From Planococcus citri (taxonomy: Eukaryota; Arthropoda; Insecta; Hemiptera; Pseudococcidae): DNA of 64,000 nucleotides. The first letter of the stretch is position 1; the number at the start of each line of letters is the position of its first letter. The notes below the pieces were generated by a model. The model had not been told where the DNA came from. It made no database searches and worked only from the letters and a program-made list of their open reading frames with translations. Both the position numbers and the translations under genes were made by a program. Shown here in pieces: positions 1 to 13,224 of the stretch. The stretch covers positions 62,096,836 to 62,160,835 of the forward strand of contig NC_088681.1 in NCBI RefSeq assembly GCF_950023065.1, given 5' to 3'.

Positions 1-1734
1 ATTATGGAATTTGTTTTACAGTGGTACACTCGATGGGATGTTTTTTGAGTGAGGAGCAGAGGTTTTTTTTTTGCAGCAAAGTTCTTATAAACTCCTCATT
101 TATAATTATAGTATTTCAAAAAAGTTCGAAATTCGGGATTTTTCAACATTTCAAGGATTCTAAAAGTTGAATATTTCAATTTCAATTTTTTTCAAAGCAT
201 TCAATTTCAGGCCTTATGGGGGGGGGGGGGGCGGGAAAGATTGGGAAAGGTGTGCTCAAGCACTCAAAATCAGCTTTACAAGAAGTATAGTTTCATTTTC
301 TACTGTTTTTAGAGAAGTCAGAATGCAAAATTTCTTTTTTTTTTAACGGTGCCATGACACAAAAAACACATTTTGGAGAGTTTTTAAGGTTGATTTACTG
401 GAGAAAATTTTCGAAAAAAACTCATCAAAATCCACTCTTGCGATTAAACGAAAAAAAATATTTTGCGCTGGAATAAGGTTCGGAGATAAAGTGGTTTCAT
501 ATTTGTACCTATTGAAAACATTTTTCAATTTGTGATTGAAGAACTAAATCTTTAAAACAGGATTTCAGCACCTCATGAAATTTGGTCAAAATTCAAATTA
601 ATTTCAAAAATAAAGATTGTAAAAGAGTATTCAAAAAGTACCATTCGGAAATACATCAGGAAATAGCCATTACATACTACACGACTGTTTATTAATTATC
701 AAACATGATTGTCAGGGAAAATAAAATGTTATCAAAGAAATTATGCAAATTATCTAAATTTATATCGTAAATCAATCAAGCAATCAATTGAGGTTGTCAG
801 GTCTGGAGTTCTGGCTTGGCTGGAACTTGGATGGATGATAAGCAATCTGTTATAAAAATAATTGCTTTTGAGTACACACACGTACTACTCATAGATCATG
901 CAAGGCTCATAAATAACTCGTAGATAACTTGTAAATATCTCAATCTCAATCAATTCTAAAAGACCTCCATCTCAGGCCATGCAGTCTCAGCCATGGCCAA
1001 CTGTGGGGATGCTTTGGACCCAAGTACCAATTACATACTGCATAGTGGTACCTCTTTGAGTCCCCTGCAGGGTCCTGACTTGCTGATAAGACATACAATG
1101 TGAGTATCAAAAGGCAACAACTGTATTAATCACAATCACTGTCCCAATTAGAATCATATCTAGTTACATTGAATGTGCAATGCACCGTGATATCATTCAA
1201 ATAACTAAATCAAAACATATTCTAACAAGTACATACTCGTGTATCAGTGTACTCAGTAAGATAACTTACGTATTTGCATAATACTTGGTATTGTATTCGT
1301 AATCGTCAGTACAATGTCAATGGAGCAGGTATCTCTTAGGCGACCAGGGAAAACAGCAGCAACAAGCACAGGCACTTTACTTCAACATAGTCTTATAACG
1401 ACTGAGATCTCTGTGCTCAGCCCAACTCTTTGCTGGTATATTAATTGTACTCAAATAAGTGGGAGAACCCTTGCCTCCTTCACCCATGGTAGCTAAGATA
1501 ACCCCTCATAATAAACGCAACTCAACGCAGCTGCCAATAGTGAGTATTTGTGCATCATAAAAATCTATATGTGTATCTGTGTATCATAAAAATATGTAGC
1601 AAACACACAGCTACTAATTGCTCTACAAGCCGACACCCCAGGAGGTATTGGAAACGCCAAACGCACCAAGATGATGAAAATAGCGTGAGAAACACACAAA
1701 TTATACTCGTAACAAAAATGATTTCTTACAAGAT
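1..1734. other. No supported gene; unassigned AT-rich DNA
   Basis: No ORF here resembles a known protein and I see no convincing exon. A G-homopolymer run sits near 219-231. The stretch at about 960-1080 (GC-richer, with CAGTCTCAGCC-like wording) reads like part of a degraded repeat, but I cannot identify it. Sequence just before 1735 could be further 5' LINE debris. Confidence 0.5.
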
Positions 1735-2865
1735 GTAGCGAAAAAAGGGACGAGAGATGCAATTGCCCTGCTGAAAGTGATCATTCAAAGAGCACTGAAT
1801 GCAAATAGGAAAATCATTGCTTGCTTCGTCGATTATGAAAAAGCATTTGATCGTGTCAACCATGAGAAGATGTTGGAGATCCTGAAAAAATAATATATCG
1901 ATGACAAAGACCTGCAAATAATCAAGAACCTGTACTGGGAGCAAAGCACTAACATCAAGATTGGAACTGGGTACTCAGAGAACGGATGTGGAATAAAGGG
2001 AGGTGTGAGGCAAGGATGCCCCCTCTCACCCAGATTGTTCAATGTGTATGCAGAAGAAATAATGAGGGAAGCGCGAATCAAACGAATGGAATTCAAGATC
2101 AACGGCAAGAGAATAAACGAAATAAGCTATGCAGATGACAAAGTGATCCTTGCTGGGACAGAAGCAGAGATGCAGAAAATGATCGACCGAATTAACAGTG
2201 CAGGATTAAAATACGGAATGAAAATAAATGCAGGCAAGACCAAGGTGATGAGATTTACAAAAGGAGATGATAAAGTGGTCAAAATCAACATCGGATCACA
2301 AGGAATTGAAAATGTAAACCAATTCAGATACCTTGGAGCGCTGATAAACAACGCTGGCAGAGATAATAAAGAAATTAAATCACGGATTGGAATGGCAAAA
2401 ACCGCTTTCAACAACCTTGCCAATGTGCTGGGGAATCGAACGATGAATATAGATCTGAGGAAGAGAATTATGCGATGCTACGTATGGACTGTTCTGAAAT
2501 ATTCCTGCGAAACATGGACCATGAGTGCAGAATGCGAGAACAAAGTATCCGCTTTCAAGATGTGGTGCTATTGAAGGCTACTACGAATCTCATGGAAGGA
2601 CTTCATTACCAACAAGGAAGTATTAGCAAGAATAGGAGAGGAGCGGAAAGTCGTAGTTGAAGATATCAAAACTAGAAAGCTAAAGTATTTAGCTCATAAA
2701 ATACGAGAAAACGGTATTTTCATGCTAGCGGTACAGGGGAAAATCCAAGGAAGATCGACGAGAGGGAGGAAACGATCGGAGCTATTAACAACAAACTCAC
2801 CAGCCAACTCTCCCTGTAAGACCCTGAAAGAAACGATCAGATACGCTAGATACCGGCTAATATAG
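1735..2865 (+). pseudogene. 5'-truncated LINE (RTE/jockey-type) reverse transcriptase, dead
   Basis: One reading frame encodes the C-terminal half of a non-LTR retrotransposon reverse transcriptase. It has the GTRDAI block, the catalytic palm start (FVDYEKAFDRVNHEKM), the RQGCPLSPRLFN block, the catalytic YADD box (seen as SYADDK) and the thumb region. It ends in the tail typical of arthropod endonuclease-reverse transcriptase LINEs (ISWKDFITNKEVLARIGEE, then KLKYLAHKIREN). Two in-frame stops interrupt it: TAA at 1891-1893 and TGA at 2572-2574. The TGA replaces the Arg expected in the CYRR motif, a CGA to TGA change. The frame's natural end is TAG at 2863-2865. The endonuclease and the N-terminal reverse transcriptase are missing, as in a 5'-truncated insertion. 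Assignment to LINE is firm. The clade (RTE or jockey/CR1-like) is inferred. Confidence 0.9.
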
Positions 2866-5800
2866 ATGGACATAAACGCTATCTCCTGTAAAGGAGCGCG
2901 ACTACAACGACGACGTATTAATTCAAGTTTTTATTTTATTATTACCTATTATTTTCTAAAAGTAGCCTTACCCAAACGTTTCTGGGTTAAAATTCTGAAT
3001 TTTTTAGAGTGGAAGGGAGAGGGGTAAAACTAAAATTTCTGAGAATTCAAAAAAGATGGTTCTGGCCACAAACAGTGTCTTTCCTTTGCAACCATACTTC
3101 ACGCACACCTCCCACCAGTTTTTTCAATTTCTGATTGGAGGGAGGGGGGGGGGGGTGAAAAAATTATCCGAGCATTACTCTTTAAGAAAATTTTCATTTA
3201 AAAATGAGTAATTTAGGTACCAACAAAGTTACAACTTTTCGTGAGTATTTAGTATTTAAAAAAAATAAAATCATGGTCCAAAAAATGGGGAAAAATCAAA
3301 ATTTTACCAGGATGACCTAGAAAGCTGAAAACTGGTATGTACCTCATTTTCGACTCTGCAAATTGAAAGGAAGCGATTTCAAACCGTTTCGAATAGTTCT
3401 AAAAACTCCCGGAAATTTTTAAATGTTGAACTGATCGATTCAGGGAATTAAAACTTGTATTATCAACTTTCAGCTTTCTAGGTCAATTTGGTGGAATTTT
3501 GTTCTTCATTATTAAAATGGGTTTTTTGGTTCTTTTCTGGTAGCACTTTTGCATTTTAACAATTTTAAAATTGGCCAATTTGGGGCAATAGAGAAATTTC
3601 ACCCCGAATTTGATTTATTTTTGATTGGTATGATTTTGAAGCCAGTAAGTTTGGTATATGGCTTGCCAGGTTCCAAGTATTTATCTAGAAAATCCCTCGA
3701 GGTGGTCACATTTTGGGCACTTTTTGGGCACATTTTGGGCACTTTACCTGGGTTCTGAATGTAGGACCATAAAAAAATCATTATTTTTAACGAATTGAGG
3801 AACCAGAGAGGAGAACAAAAAAAAACAATATTCTTGCGATGATATTCGAATGGTTATTTGGAAAACTTGAAAATTGTCTTGAAAACTAATATTTTATCTG
3901 AGAGTTTGGAAGTTACGAAAATATCAGCGAAATAATGGTTTAGACTCCAATTTACTCGTATAACGACCAATTCTTCGCGTGAAATTCTCCGCAATTTGAT
4001 ATACCACTTGATGCAGCTCTATATTCAACTGGTGGATCATATTAGCAAATTATTTGACTTCGATTGTAGAAGCCACGATTATATTTCGTCTGAAATATGA
4101 TTTTCAAAATTAATTTTCGAATCATCAGTTGTTCTTCAATAAAATAAACTAGATTGGGATACGTTTGGAAAAAATGAAAAAAGTTTACTTACCTTATAAA
4201 TTTTAATTTCCGACTCACGCAAATCTCAAGCACTAACTTACTCCTTTCCATGAAAATTTATTGCACAAATTAGTACTTTGACCAACAACGCTGTAAAAAA
4301 AAAGAACGGACGAGAAAGGGTCACCTCCTACAGCAACAACACACAGCAAACTCAAACTCACTCTAGACTCCAGTGACCCAGCCTTCTAATCAACGATACT
4401 AAATTAGGTATAAAATGCGAACGCAACGCGTCGTGTAATTTCGTGAAATTCTCCGATTATTGGCGTGTAAATGTATAGCTAGACCCCCATTGGAGTCTCA
4501 GCCTCGTCCTCCACATAAATATGGTTATTCTTATACCTACACCTTAGGCCTCCAACACACGCACACACACACAGTAAACTTGTAATTTCTTATAAATATA
4601 ACTAGAGTACATGAGCGTTGAGGGGAAAAGGAAGTACGAAGCGGCCGAAACACGACTATAGCGTGCTCTAGAGCAATTTATTTTACATATAAATACTCTT
4701 TTATATTAATTGTTTTTAAACGTAATAACGCGCAAAGGCACGAGGCTTTTCTGAGGAGGAGGGGAGGGGGAAATAGAGTACTCGGCTATTGGCAGTTGAA
4801 CCGAAATGAGAGACGAGAAGAGAGGAAATTGGAAAAATACCTGGTCGTCGTGTCGGACCGGACGATTATTCGATTTAAAATGATTAATAATAATACTCTC
4901 GAATAGATAATTACGACCATGGTATGTATAAAAATGTAGTAAATTATATTATATCGAGGATTTTTTTTTCAGCTACTCTACCAAGCTCTGTACGTTGGTT
5001 TTTTTCAATTTATTCTTCGCTACGAGTAATTATAGTATACGTTGCAGGATTTAGCAAATCTGCATCGTCATCAGAAGGAGATTGGGGTGGGCAAGATACA
5101 GCCGACAAATAAATAATCGGAAAATGGAGAGAGAAATTTCCAAAGTATAACAACGTTTAACCGACTACAGTTTGGCCAAGTTGATAAATTTGTTTGGTGT
5201 TGGTTTCGGTAATGAGGTTATTTGGCGGTTCGAATTGCGTAAACGAATACGAAATTCTGCAAGAGGTTGCCTCTTTGGAAACCCTACTCGAGCCTAATTT
5301 GCCATTATTCGGCGTTTAAGTATGTAAAAAGACACGGCGGTTTCTGCGCCAGGAGGAGCTCGCTACTGCTGTCGAGCCACCTTAATAAATCAAAGAGCAA
5401 GCAACATGCTGCGTAATCTTAACCGGGAATTTTTTCTCTCTTTGGAAGATTCGAAATGGATAGTAAATGAAGAGCGAGAGGAGTTTGGAGCCGATTCTTA
5501 AATATTATAACGAACGTTCGATGTATAATATGTACATTGGAAACGACGACACTGGGTAGTTTGGCAGGATATGGGGGAAGGCCGAGGAGGGTTGTTCGTT
5601 TACGAGGGATTTATAATTCCATACGGGTCACTAACGAAAAATAAACAAAGCCGAGGAATAATTTATAAGATTAAGAGGTTCGTCGAATTGGCGAACCGTG
5701 AAGCGAACTTCGCTTTGCAAAAGTACAATGCTTAGGTATACTTTTTCCTTGTTTCGCGCGTCGAACGCCATCGTCGTCGTCGTCATCGTCATCAAACTCG

Positions 5801-7165
5801 TCATCATCGACGATAAAAATTTCACCCTGTTACAACAATGTACCTACTCGTAGCTGTATAGGTATAACGTCGTCGTCGCGACGTGCGACGTGCCACAAAG
5901 CCTTGTCAACGTTTTCTTTACAGTTCCAAAAATGATAGATAACTTTTGTACGAATGATTGATTCGCGTATTTAAACCATCGCCCTGCCTCACGTACGTAC
6001 TCTCTACTTGCTTTCAGATGTCGCGCGAAGCGTAATCGAGACCTTATATAGGTACCTCTACCTCAACCTATACATATTCTGGTGAAATGAAAACTCGATA
6101 CTTTTTATATGACAATGTGCGAGGGCCATGTTGGTTATCAACCCCCTTCTACTCTTCGTGTTGCCTTTTCAAGCGCCGTATCGTGTCGTCGATTGAAAAA
6201 TGCCATACTATTACGATAATGATATCGTGTCGTGTGAAATGTGAAAAGAGCCCATTAGCGAATTGAACGCCATTCGATATCTCGTCTACCCCCCGCAAAA
6301 CGCCCAAAAAAATGATGGCGAAGAATCAGCTCTCAAATGAGATTTTGTCGATGTGTCGCCGTTGCTAACATTGCGCGTGGTAATTTCGTTGCGATGAGAT
6401 GAAAATGATTTAAATGGTTTGCCTCGTCGTCTGGAGGCTATATAGACGAGCCATATTTCTATTTACCTATTGAAAATGAGGTACAATAAGTTCTATTCTT
6501 TCATATTTCTTCGTTTTGAATGACTGATATGAAATTAATGACTGTGATAAGACTGATAAGCTTTAATGTCGTGTCGATGTGGGTGGATATTAATGGCGTA
6601 ATTTTGCATAAGTGGAGATAAATAGGAATGGAATTAGAATGAAAGGAGCCGGTTGATGATTTAATTTGAGAACTCACAAGTGAAGTAATTTGATTCGATG
6701 TTTATAGTCGGACCTTTGCAAGTGTGGGCTTTGGTTACATTTGGTGGAGTTTTTCTCTAGAAAATTTATCACTTCCAATTGTTAAGTTGCTCTCATAAGA
6801 CTCCCTGAATCACATCCTGATCAGAAATGTGTGTGTTTTGAAAAAAATATTATATGTACTTAAGTACCTACTGGTCTTTTGATTTTTTTCATCGTTTTAA
6901 TGCAATTTTTGGGTCATTTACCAACATAGAAAATTTGAATCCCTGTAAGACCTTCAATTTATTGTGAAGGCAGCTGAATTTTTCGAGTTCTAGCCCACAG
7001 ATCCTCAAGCGTATATATTTTTAAAAAATCGGTAATTTTCTAGGTGAATTTGAGAAGGCTTTAAGGATGATACAAAATCAAAAATTGTTGAAAAAGCCTC
7101 GAAAATCCTTGAAAAAATGAACCCTCCCCCTCCGAATGCGCATTTCAAATCTCACTTATCAAGCA
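2866..7165. other. No supported gene; unique-looking noncoding DNA
   Basis: No ORF has recognisable homology. Visible simple features are a triple TTTGGGCAC motif near 3713-3741, a CA-rich microsatellite near 4557-4573, and GTC/ATC triplet-rich sequence near 5765-5812. CpG and GTCG-rich patches at 5300-6300 resemble unique regulatory or intronic DNA. An acceptor-like TTGCAG at about 5048 precedes a short open frame to about 5112, but the signal is too weak to call an exon. Confidence 0.5.
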
Positions 7166-7169
7166 AACT

Positions 7170-8770
7170 GAATCATCGATATACAGAGGTCATTGAATTC
7201 TTCAAAATAACGAACGAATTGATCAATTCTTCAATTTATGAATCAATTTGTTCGCGAATAATTCACCAAAAAGTATTCAATTTGTTTGTGAATGTTTCAC
7301 CGAAAATTGTTCAATTCGTTCACGAATGATCCACCAAAAATGATCCAATTTATTCGTGAATGATACACCAAAAAGTATTCGATTCGTTCGTGAATGATTC
7401 ACCAAGAATTAGGTAAATGAATCGATTCGTTTGCAAATGATTCACCAGAAAGTATTCAATTCGTTCGCGAATGATTCACCAAAAGTCATTCAATTTGCTT
7501 GTAAATGATTCACCAAAAATCGAGTGAATGAATCGATTCGTTCGCGAATGATTCACCAAAAATTGTTCAATTCATTCGCGAATGATTCACCAAAAAGTAT
7601 CCAATTCATTTGTGAATGATTCACCTGGAATTTATTGAATGAATCGATTCGTTCACGAATGATTCACCGAAAATTCGTCAATTCGTTCGCGAATGATTCA
7701 CCAAAAAGTATTAAATTTTTTGTGAAGGGTTCACCCAGAATTGAGAAAATGAATCGATTCGTTCGCGAATGATTCACCAAAAGTCATTCAATTTGTTTGT
7801 GAATGATTCACCCAGAATTGAGTGAATGAATCGATTCGTTCGCGAATGATTCACCAAAAAGTATTCAATTCGTTCGCGGATGGTTCACCAAAAATAATTC
7901 AATTCGTTTGTGAATGATTCACCAGGAATTGATTGAATGAATCGATTCGTTCACGAATGATTCACCAAAATTTTTTCGATTCGTTCGCGAATGATTCACA
8001 AAAAAGTATTCAATTCGTTTGTGAATGATTCACCAGGAATTGATTGAATGAATCGATTCGTTCACGAATGATTCACCAAAAAATTTTCGATTCGTTCGCG
8101 AATGATTCACCAAAAAGTATTCAATTTGTTTGCGAATGATTCACCAAAAATTATTCAATTCATTTGTGAATGATTCACCAGGAATTGAGTAAATGAATTG
8201 GTCCGTTGGCGAATAATTCCCCAAAAAGTATTCAATTCGTTCGCGAATGATTCACCAAAAATCATTCAATTCGTTCTCGAATGATTCACGAAAAATTAGG
8301 TAAATGAATCGATTTGTTCGCGAACGAGTCTCTTATGCAAATCATTTTGTTCGCGAATGATTCAGCAAAAATTATTCAATTCGTTCGCGATTATGAATCA
8401 ATTCGTTCGTGAATGATTCACCAAAAATTGGGTAAATGAATTTGATTCGTTCGCGAACGAGTCATTTATACGAATTAATACGTTCTCGAATGATTCACTA
8501 ACTATTAATCAATTCGTCCGCTAGTGATTCACCTAGAAATCAATGAATTTGTTCAATCGCCAATCGGTTGGGAGTGATTCGATTCGATTCAATTCGATTC
8601 GTTTCGATTCACTTCTCTTGAAAGCAGACCAATTCCTATGCAATAATTTCACAAAAACCGAATCAGTCGTACTTAAATTAATTGATCCATTTGCAAATGA
8701 TTCACCAAGAAATCAATCAATTTACATAATTGTTTAATCATCAATCGTTCGTGAATGATTCGATTCGATT
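7170..8770. repeat. Degenerate tandem array, TTCGCGAATGATTCACC motif
   Basis: About 1.6 kb is made of monomers of roughly 40 bp built on the words ATTCGTTCGCGAATGATTCACC and AAAAAGTATTCA. Every second or third monomer is extended by TGAATGAATCGATTCG. The words TTCGCGAA and GAATCGATTC are themselves palindromes. Copies diverge by point changes and small indels, and the array decays toward both edges. It has no coding content. Confidence 0.9.
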
Positions 8771-11700
8771 ATTAGCAAATTAATTTGCTATACAAATGTT
8801 TCAAAAAAAGTGACTCAATTTGTTCGTAAAAGATTTGTATTTTTTGAAGAAAAGTCGGTCTTCTCGCACATAATTCGTCATTCGTGAGTATTTTTCCACC
8901 TCTGAGTGAATCATCCACAAAAATAAAATCATTTTCAGGTTTGGAAAAATCAAATTGGTCAAAGCTTCTCCAAAAAGTGTCCAACAAAACATCGTCTCGT
9001 CCAAAAACCGAGTGTAATTCTCCAAAACACCAACCAAAGCGAAATCGTAACACCTTGAAAACTGAACAGCGAAGAACTTTTTTAAAATTTAGTCTCTTTT
9101 CATCTAGCTAATATGCGCGAATAATGAGGTCAAATCAAGCACAAAAAAAAGAAACTTTCGCCGTTCTTTCAAAATAATACCAAATAATGAAAAACTACGT
9201 TCCCTCCAAACCTTTCCTATATACTTACTGAGAAATTCCATCAAATCTGCTCGAACGTTTTATCGAACCAGGATTTTTTTATCGACAACGAATCCTACAG
9301 CAAAATGTGCTGATATCCACCCACTCACTCGCTCAGCGATGCCGTCACAACAATGGCTTATTTATGTATATTATTCTACCGAACCAAGAACCAAAATATA
9401 TGCACGTATAGTACGTGTAGTACGTAATATCGGTAAGAAAGGACCCAAGAGGGGGGGGGGCAAACATAAAGGACAGATCAGGCAAGAGTTACCACGATAT
9501 ATTGAAACAAGGATACTTCAAAATCGTTGTCGTGTAACCTTCGTCAACGTCAATATACGTCGTCGTACCCTCTTCCTTTGCCCATTACTCTCGGCAGACC
9601 TTTCCCTCCCCCCCCCTAGCCTGGAAAATGGAAAACACAGACACACCGAGGATGGAATTTATCGATATCGGTGTATGAGAAATTGCATCGAAATACGTAC
9701 TATATACGACCGTCAGTCATCGACACACAGAGACTCGAACGAGCCGAAAATTCGGACACACTCCTACTCTCCCTCCTCCTCTTGGTGAAAATCAATTCCG
9801 TAATTATCGGTCATTTTAATCGCATGTCCCCTCGTGTCAAAAATATAATTAATAATTCATTCGCGACGTCCGTCCGCGCCCAACGTAAACGTGAAATTCG
9901 CCGAGGTTGTTATTGTTGTGTTCTTATAGTATATTGTGTCAAATATTCGTACACAGACAAGATAAAGGCCAGCAGTGATATCTTCGAGCAGAACTTTTTT
10001 CTCAGCTTTTCACCCTTTTTTTCTATTGTTTTTATTTAACCTTTGCGTGGATCTAATTAAGTATTTCGAACGCTACAATCGAGAGCCAAGAGGGAGGAGG
10101 GGACGTACGATTGGAATTTGAAACGGTCTCGACGAGCGAAATTCGACGCAATCAATTATTTATAAAGTCACCAGCTGCTCATTCGTTATACAGAACGAAG
10201 GATGCGATTTTTCATTATATTGTCGCGTATAATAAACCCCTCGCTTCGCCAGCCTCCTCAGCAATCAAGCCGTACTCAACTGCCATCCTATAACTCTTAC
10301 CCCCCCTCCCCTCCCAGTACTCGAAACAGTAATTTTTCAGCCGCCTTTGAGAAATCGTTCAATATTCAAGCACTTCATCGAACGTCACGCATCGTCTCTT
10401 ACATAATCCGCAGTTTCAGACTCGAGAACTTCTCTTTATCAAAATCAGCACACTGAGCATCAACCTACGCAAAATCTGAGGCGGTTTAAAATGTCGTTCG
10501 AAACAAAAAGAAGCTTTCGCGAGTTAGCTTAGCTACGTATATAGTAACTATAGCTAGGTAACTCGGTCATATTTACCTGCGACCTTCTCCTCCGCGTTCC
10601 CTTCATGGCCCAAAACGTCATTTGCGTTCTACTCGAAAAGTTTATTATTACGCTAACGAAGCATGCGGCGACGACGACCACCAACGAAATACACATGAAA
10701 TCGTACACATACGTAAATATTTCCAACTCCCTCCTCTTCCCCCGCAATCCTGCCTGTTTTTCCTCGCCCTAGTCTGTGTACCCCACGAATGTAGATAACC
10801 TAAAAATTCAAATATGCACGTAAATCAAATTTACACTCGACAGACGGCGAGCGACGTGATGTTTAATTAATTTTTATGTGTACCGACGTAAAAATGTAAA
10901 TCGTGTGTAAATACGCGATTTTTCCATCCACACCGTTTAAATTATATCCCTTCGAACCCTACCTCTTTGCCTCTCGTTGCTCGTCGACATTACTACCGCA
11001 TACTTCGTAATACTTTTCTCGATGTGGTTGGGTAATTCTCAGAAAAAGGTAAAATTCGTGTACATGGCAAATTTCTCAACGGTTTTAGCATGAATTTTTT
11101 TTTTTTTTTTTTTTTGGTTCATTCAAGAATGACCCCGCACACATTTCACACGTGGTATTGAGGTTTTTAGACCCTCCTTTCATTGGTGTACATTTGATTT
11201 TATACCCCAAATGTCCTTCGACTTGGCTGTCACACATCATGTTTTTGAAAATGAATGTTATAAAGTGTCATGAACTTCATTTTTTTTTTGGAAAAATTGA
11301 CACATTCTCATTATCATAGAACATGAAGGTCTCTTATTGTGCAAATTGCAATTGCAATAAGTCTGTAGGAAGCTCACAATTCACATTTGAAAACTGTCAC
11401 ACACTTTTTGGGCAAATTTTCAAGCAATTTTCAATTATTTTTGGTAGCTTCCCAATCCAACATTTTTTTCTGGCGAGTGGCTGCACTGGTTCACTGTCTT
11501 CATAAAAATGTTACCCCGCAATGTTTTTTTCAAAACCTACGCAATAGCTCGTTCTGATCGTACTTGTCTCTGAAAATATGATATTTCGCAAAATCGGTGT
11601 CCTTCGGCTTGCCTTTTTATTTACCCTGATGAACCCGCCAAAAACGATAATTGAGAAAGGGAAGTTATTCTACATGATAAGTACACATTCATTACGTGTT

Positions 11701-11836
11701 AAAAATCGAATAATGTCCAGTAGGTAAGGCTAGAAACGAAAAAACGTTGAGATTGTCCTTCGGCTTGTCCAGCGCCCATTTGTCCTTCGACTTGGCCAAA
11801 TTTCAGACAGCTGTATACTTTTATCGCGCTAGTCGG
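8771..11836. other. No supported gene; noncoding DNA
   Basis: Several overlapping small open frames exist around 9340-10450 in GC-richer DNA, but none shows a recognisable domain or a convincing exon pair. A long T homopolymer lies at about 11095-11115. The word TGTCCTTCG(A/G)CTTG recurs near 11212, 11599, 11755 and 11788, which suggests a diffuse repeat family. Confidence 0.45.
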
Positions 11837-12100
11837 CATATTACACGATAATACAAGCAAAATTTTACATTTTCTCCCTCCCCACACTTCACCTCTACCC
11901 CTACCAAAAAAATAAGTCCAGATTCGAACTCTGCGGCCTGAAAAACATAAATCGACAATTCGACATATTACACGATAATATAAGCAAAATTTGACATTTT
12001 CCCCCTCCCCACGCCTCACCCTCCACCTCTACAAAAAAAATAACTCCAGATTCGAATTCTACGACCTCGAAAACATGTCAATCGACATATTACACATCGA
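11837..12100. repeat. Short tandem duplication, about 127-bp unit, two copies plus a partial
   Basis: The unit begins CATATTACACGATAATA and continues through a C-rich CCTCCCCAC stretch and AGTCCAGATTCGAA. It recurs with a period of about 127 bp (starts 11837 and 11964), and a third partial start lies at about 12085. The copies differ by scattered substitutions and a small indel. No coding role is visible. Confidence 0.8.
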
Positions 12101-13224
12101 TAAGGGTCAAATTCTAATTATCGCCGTTTTAGGGGGGCCGGGGTCCACAGTGGGGGGATTGAATTGAGGCCAACACTAGAAAAGGGATCTGGGACACATA
12201 TACAAATGATTCCCACTTGAAATTTTCCAAAAAAATGATTTTCGTTTTTCAAAATTATGCATATCAAAATCGACCCTTTTTCTGAGAATTACCCGGTTGC
12301 ATATGTAATATGTTGCTAAGGCGAACAACCACAAACACACCCCCTCATCTTTGCCCGAAAGAAAACGTGGGTTTTCTGATGGAGAAGAAGAAAGGTGGAC
12401 AAAAATGTAACGTTTAGGGAAATTTTATTTATTGTGAAAAAATTCGAAGAATTTGCCGTTGTAAATGTAACTTAAATGTTAAATTATCGATAAAAATGAA
12501 TTACAGTTTGATGTACCAAATTCTGCCTGAAGAATTGGTGATTCTGATAGGATTTTTCATTCTGATCCAGTTGCTTGGGCCACTACGATTTTCAATTTTA
12601 GTGCCGAAAAAGTCCAAAATATATGATGTATCAAGATGTCCAATTGTTCTGCTTATCCTGCTAGTCCTACTTTTTAGCGAAGGTCTCGCTGTTTTCCCAA
12701 ATTAAATTTTGAAGTTGAGTGTATTATTCATCTCCTCCCTTAAAAAAATATATATATATGTATCATCGTTTTTCTCTCTCAACATTCTTTGTTCCATGTT
12801 TACATACTGATTTCTACCAACTTCGGGATGTGAAGTTGAAAAATTGGTTCATTTTTCGAACATATCTACTCAGGCGTGGACTTGATAGGTCGAGTGCCCA
12901 TGCATGGCGAATGCATTAAATGGGTCCTGAAAATCCTCCTCTTGTTTTTTCTCAGGTTTGCATACTTGAACGTTAATATTCAATTTCGTAAAACGTAAGT
13001 CAAGCTGATGGGAATAAAACTAGAAGTTTTTCGGGAAGGGGGGAGTGACCAAAAATTTTGCCCATCAGCGTGAGAGAAAAAAAATACCAATTTTGTCGAA
13101 TAAAATGACGAGTTTCTAAAATGAAAATCCACGTTTTTGGCTCCAAAATCTTAGAATTTGAGTGCTGAGTTATTAAAAGTTTCATTTTTGAACATGAAGA
13201 GAAAAAATACCTGAGTAAAGCTAG
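12101..13224. other. No supported gene
   Basis: I see nothing assignable. A 69-codon hydrophobic ORF at 12496-12705 (+) has no recognisable domain and no splice context, so it is not called. Confidence 0.45.

Noticed and set aside
5048..5112. Possible terminal exon after TTGCAG
   Set aside because: The pyrimidine tract is weak, two frames are open and no partner exon was found.
7170..8770. CRISPR-like array
   Set aside because: Repeats vary, the intervening sequence is itself repetitive and the genome is clearly eukaryotic.
12496..12705. 69-codon ORF with an F-box-like LPEELVILI start
   Set aside because: The rest of the F-box pattern is absent and no splice or transcript context is visible.
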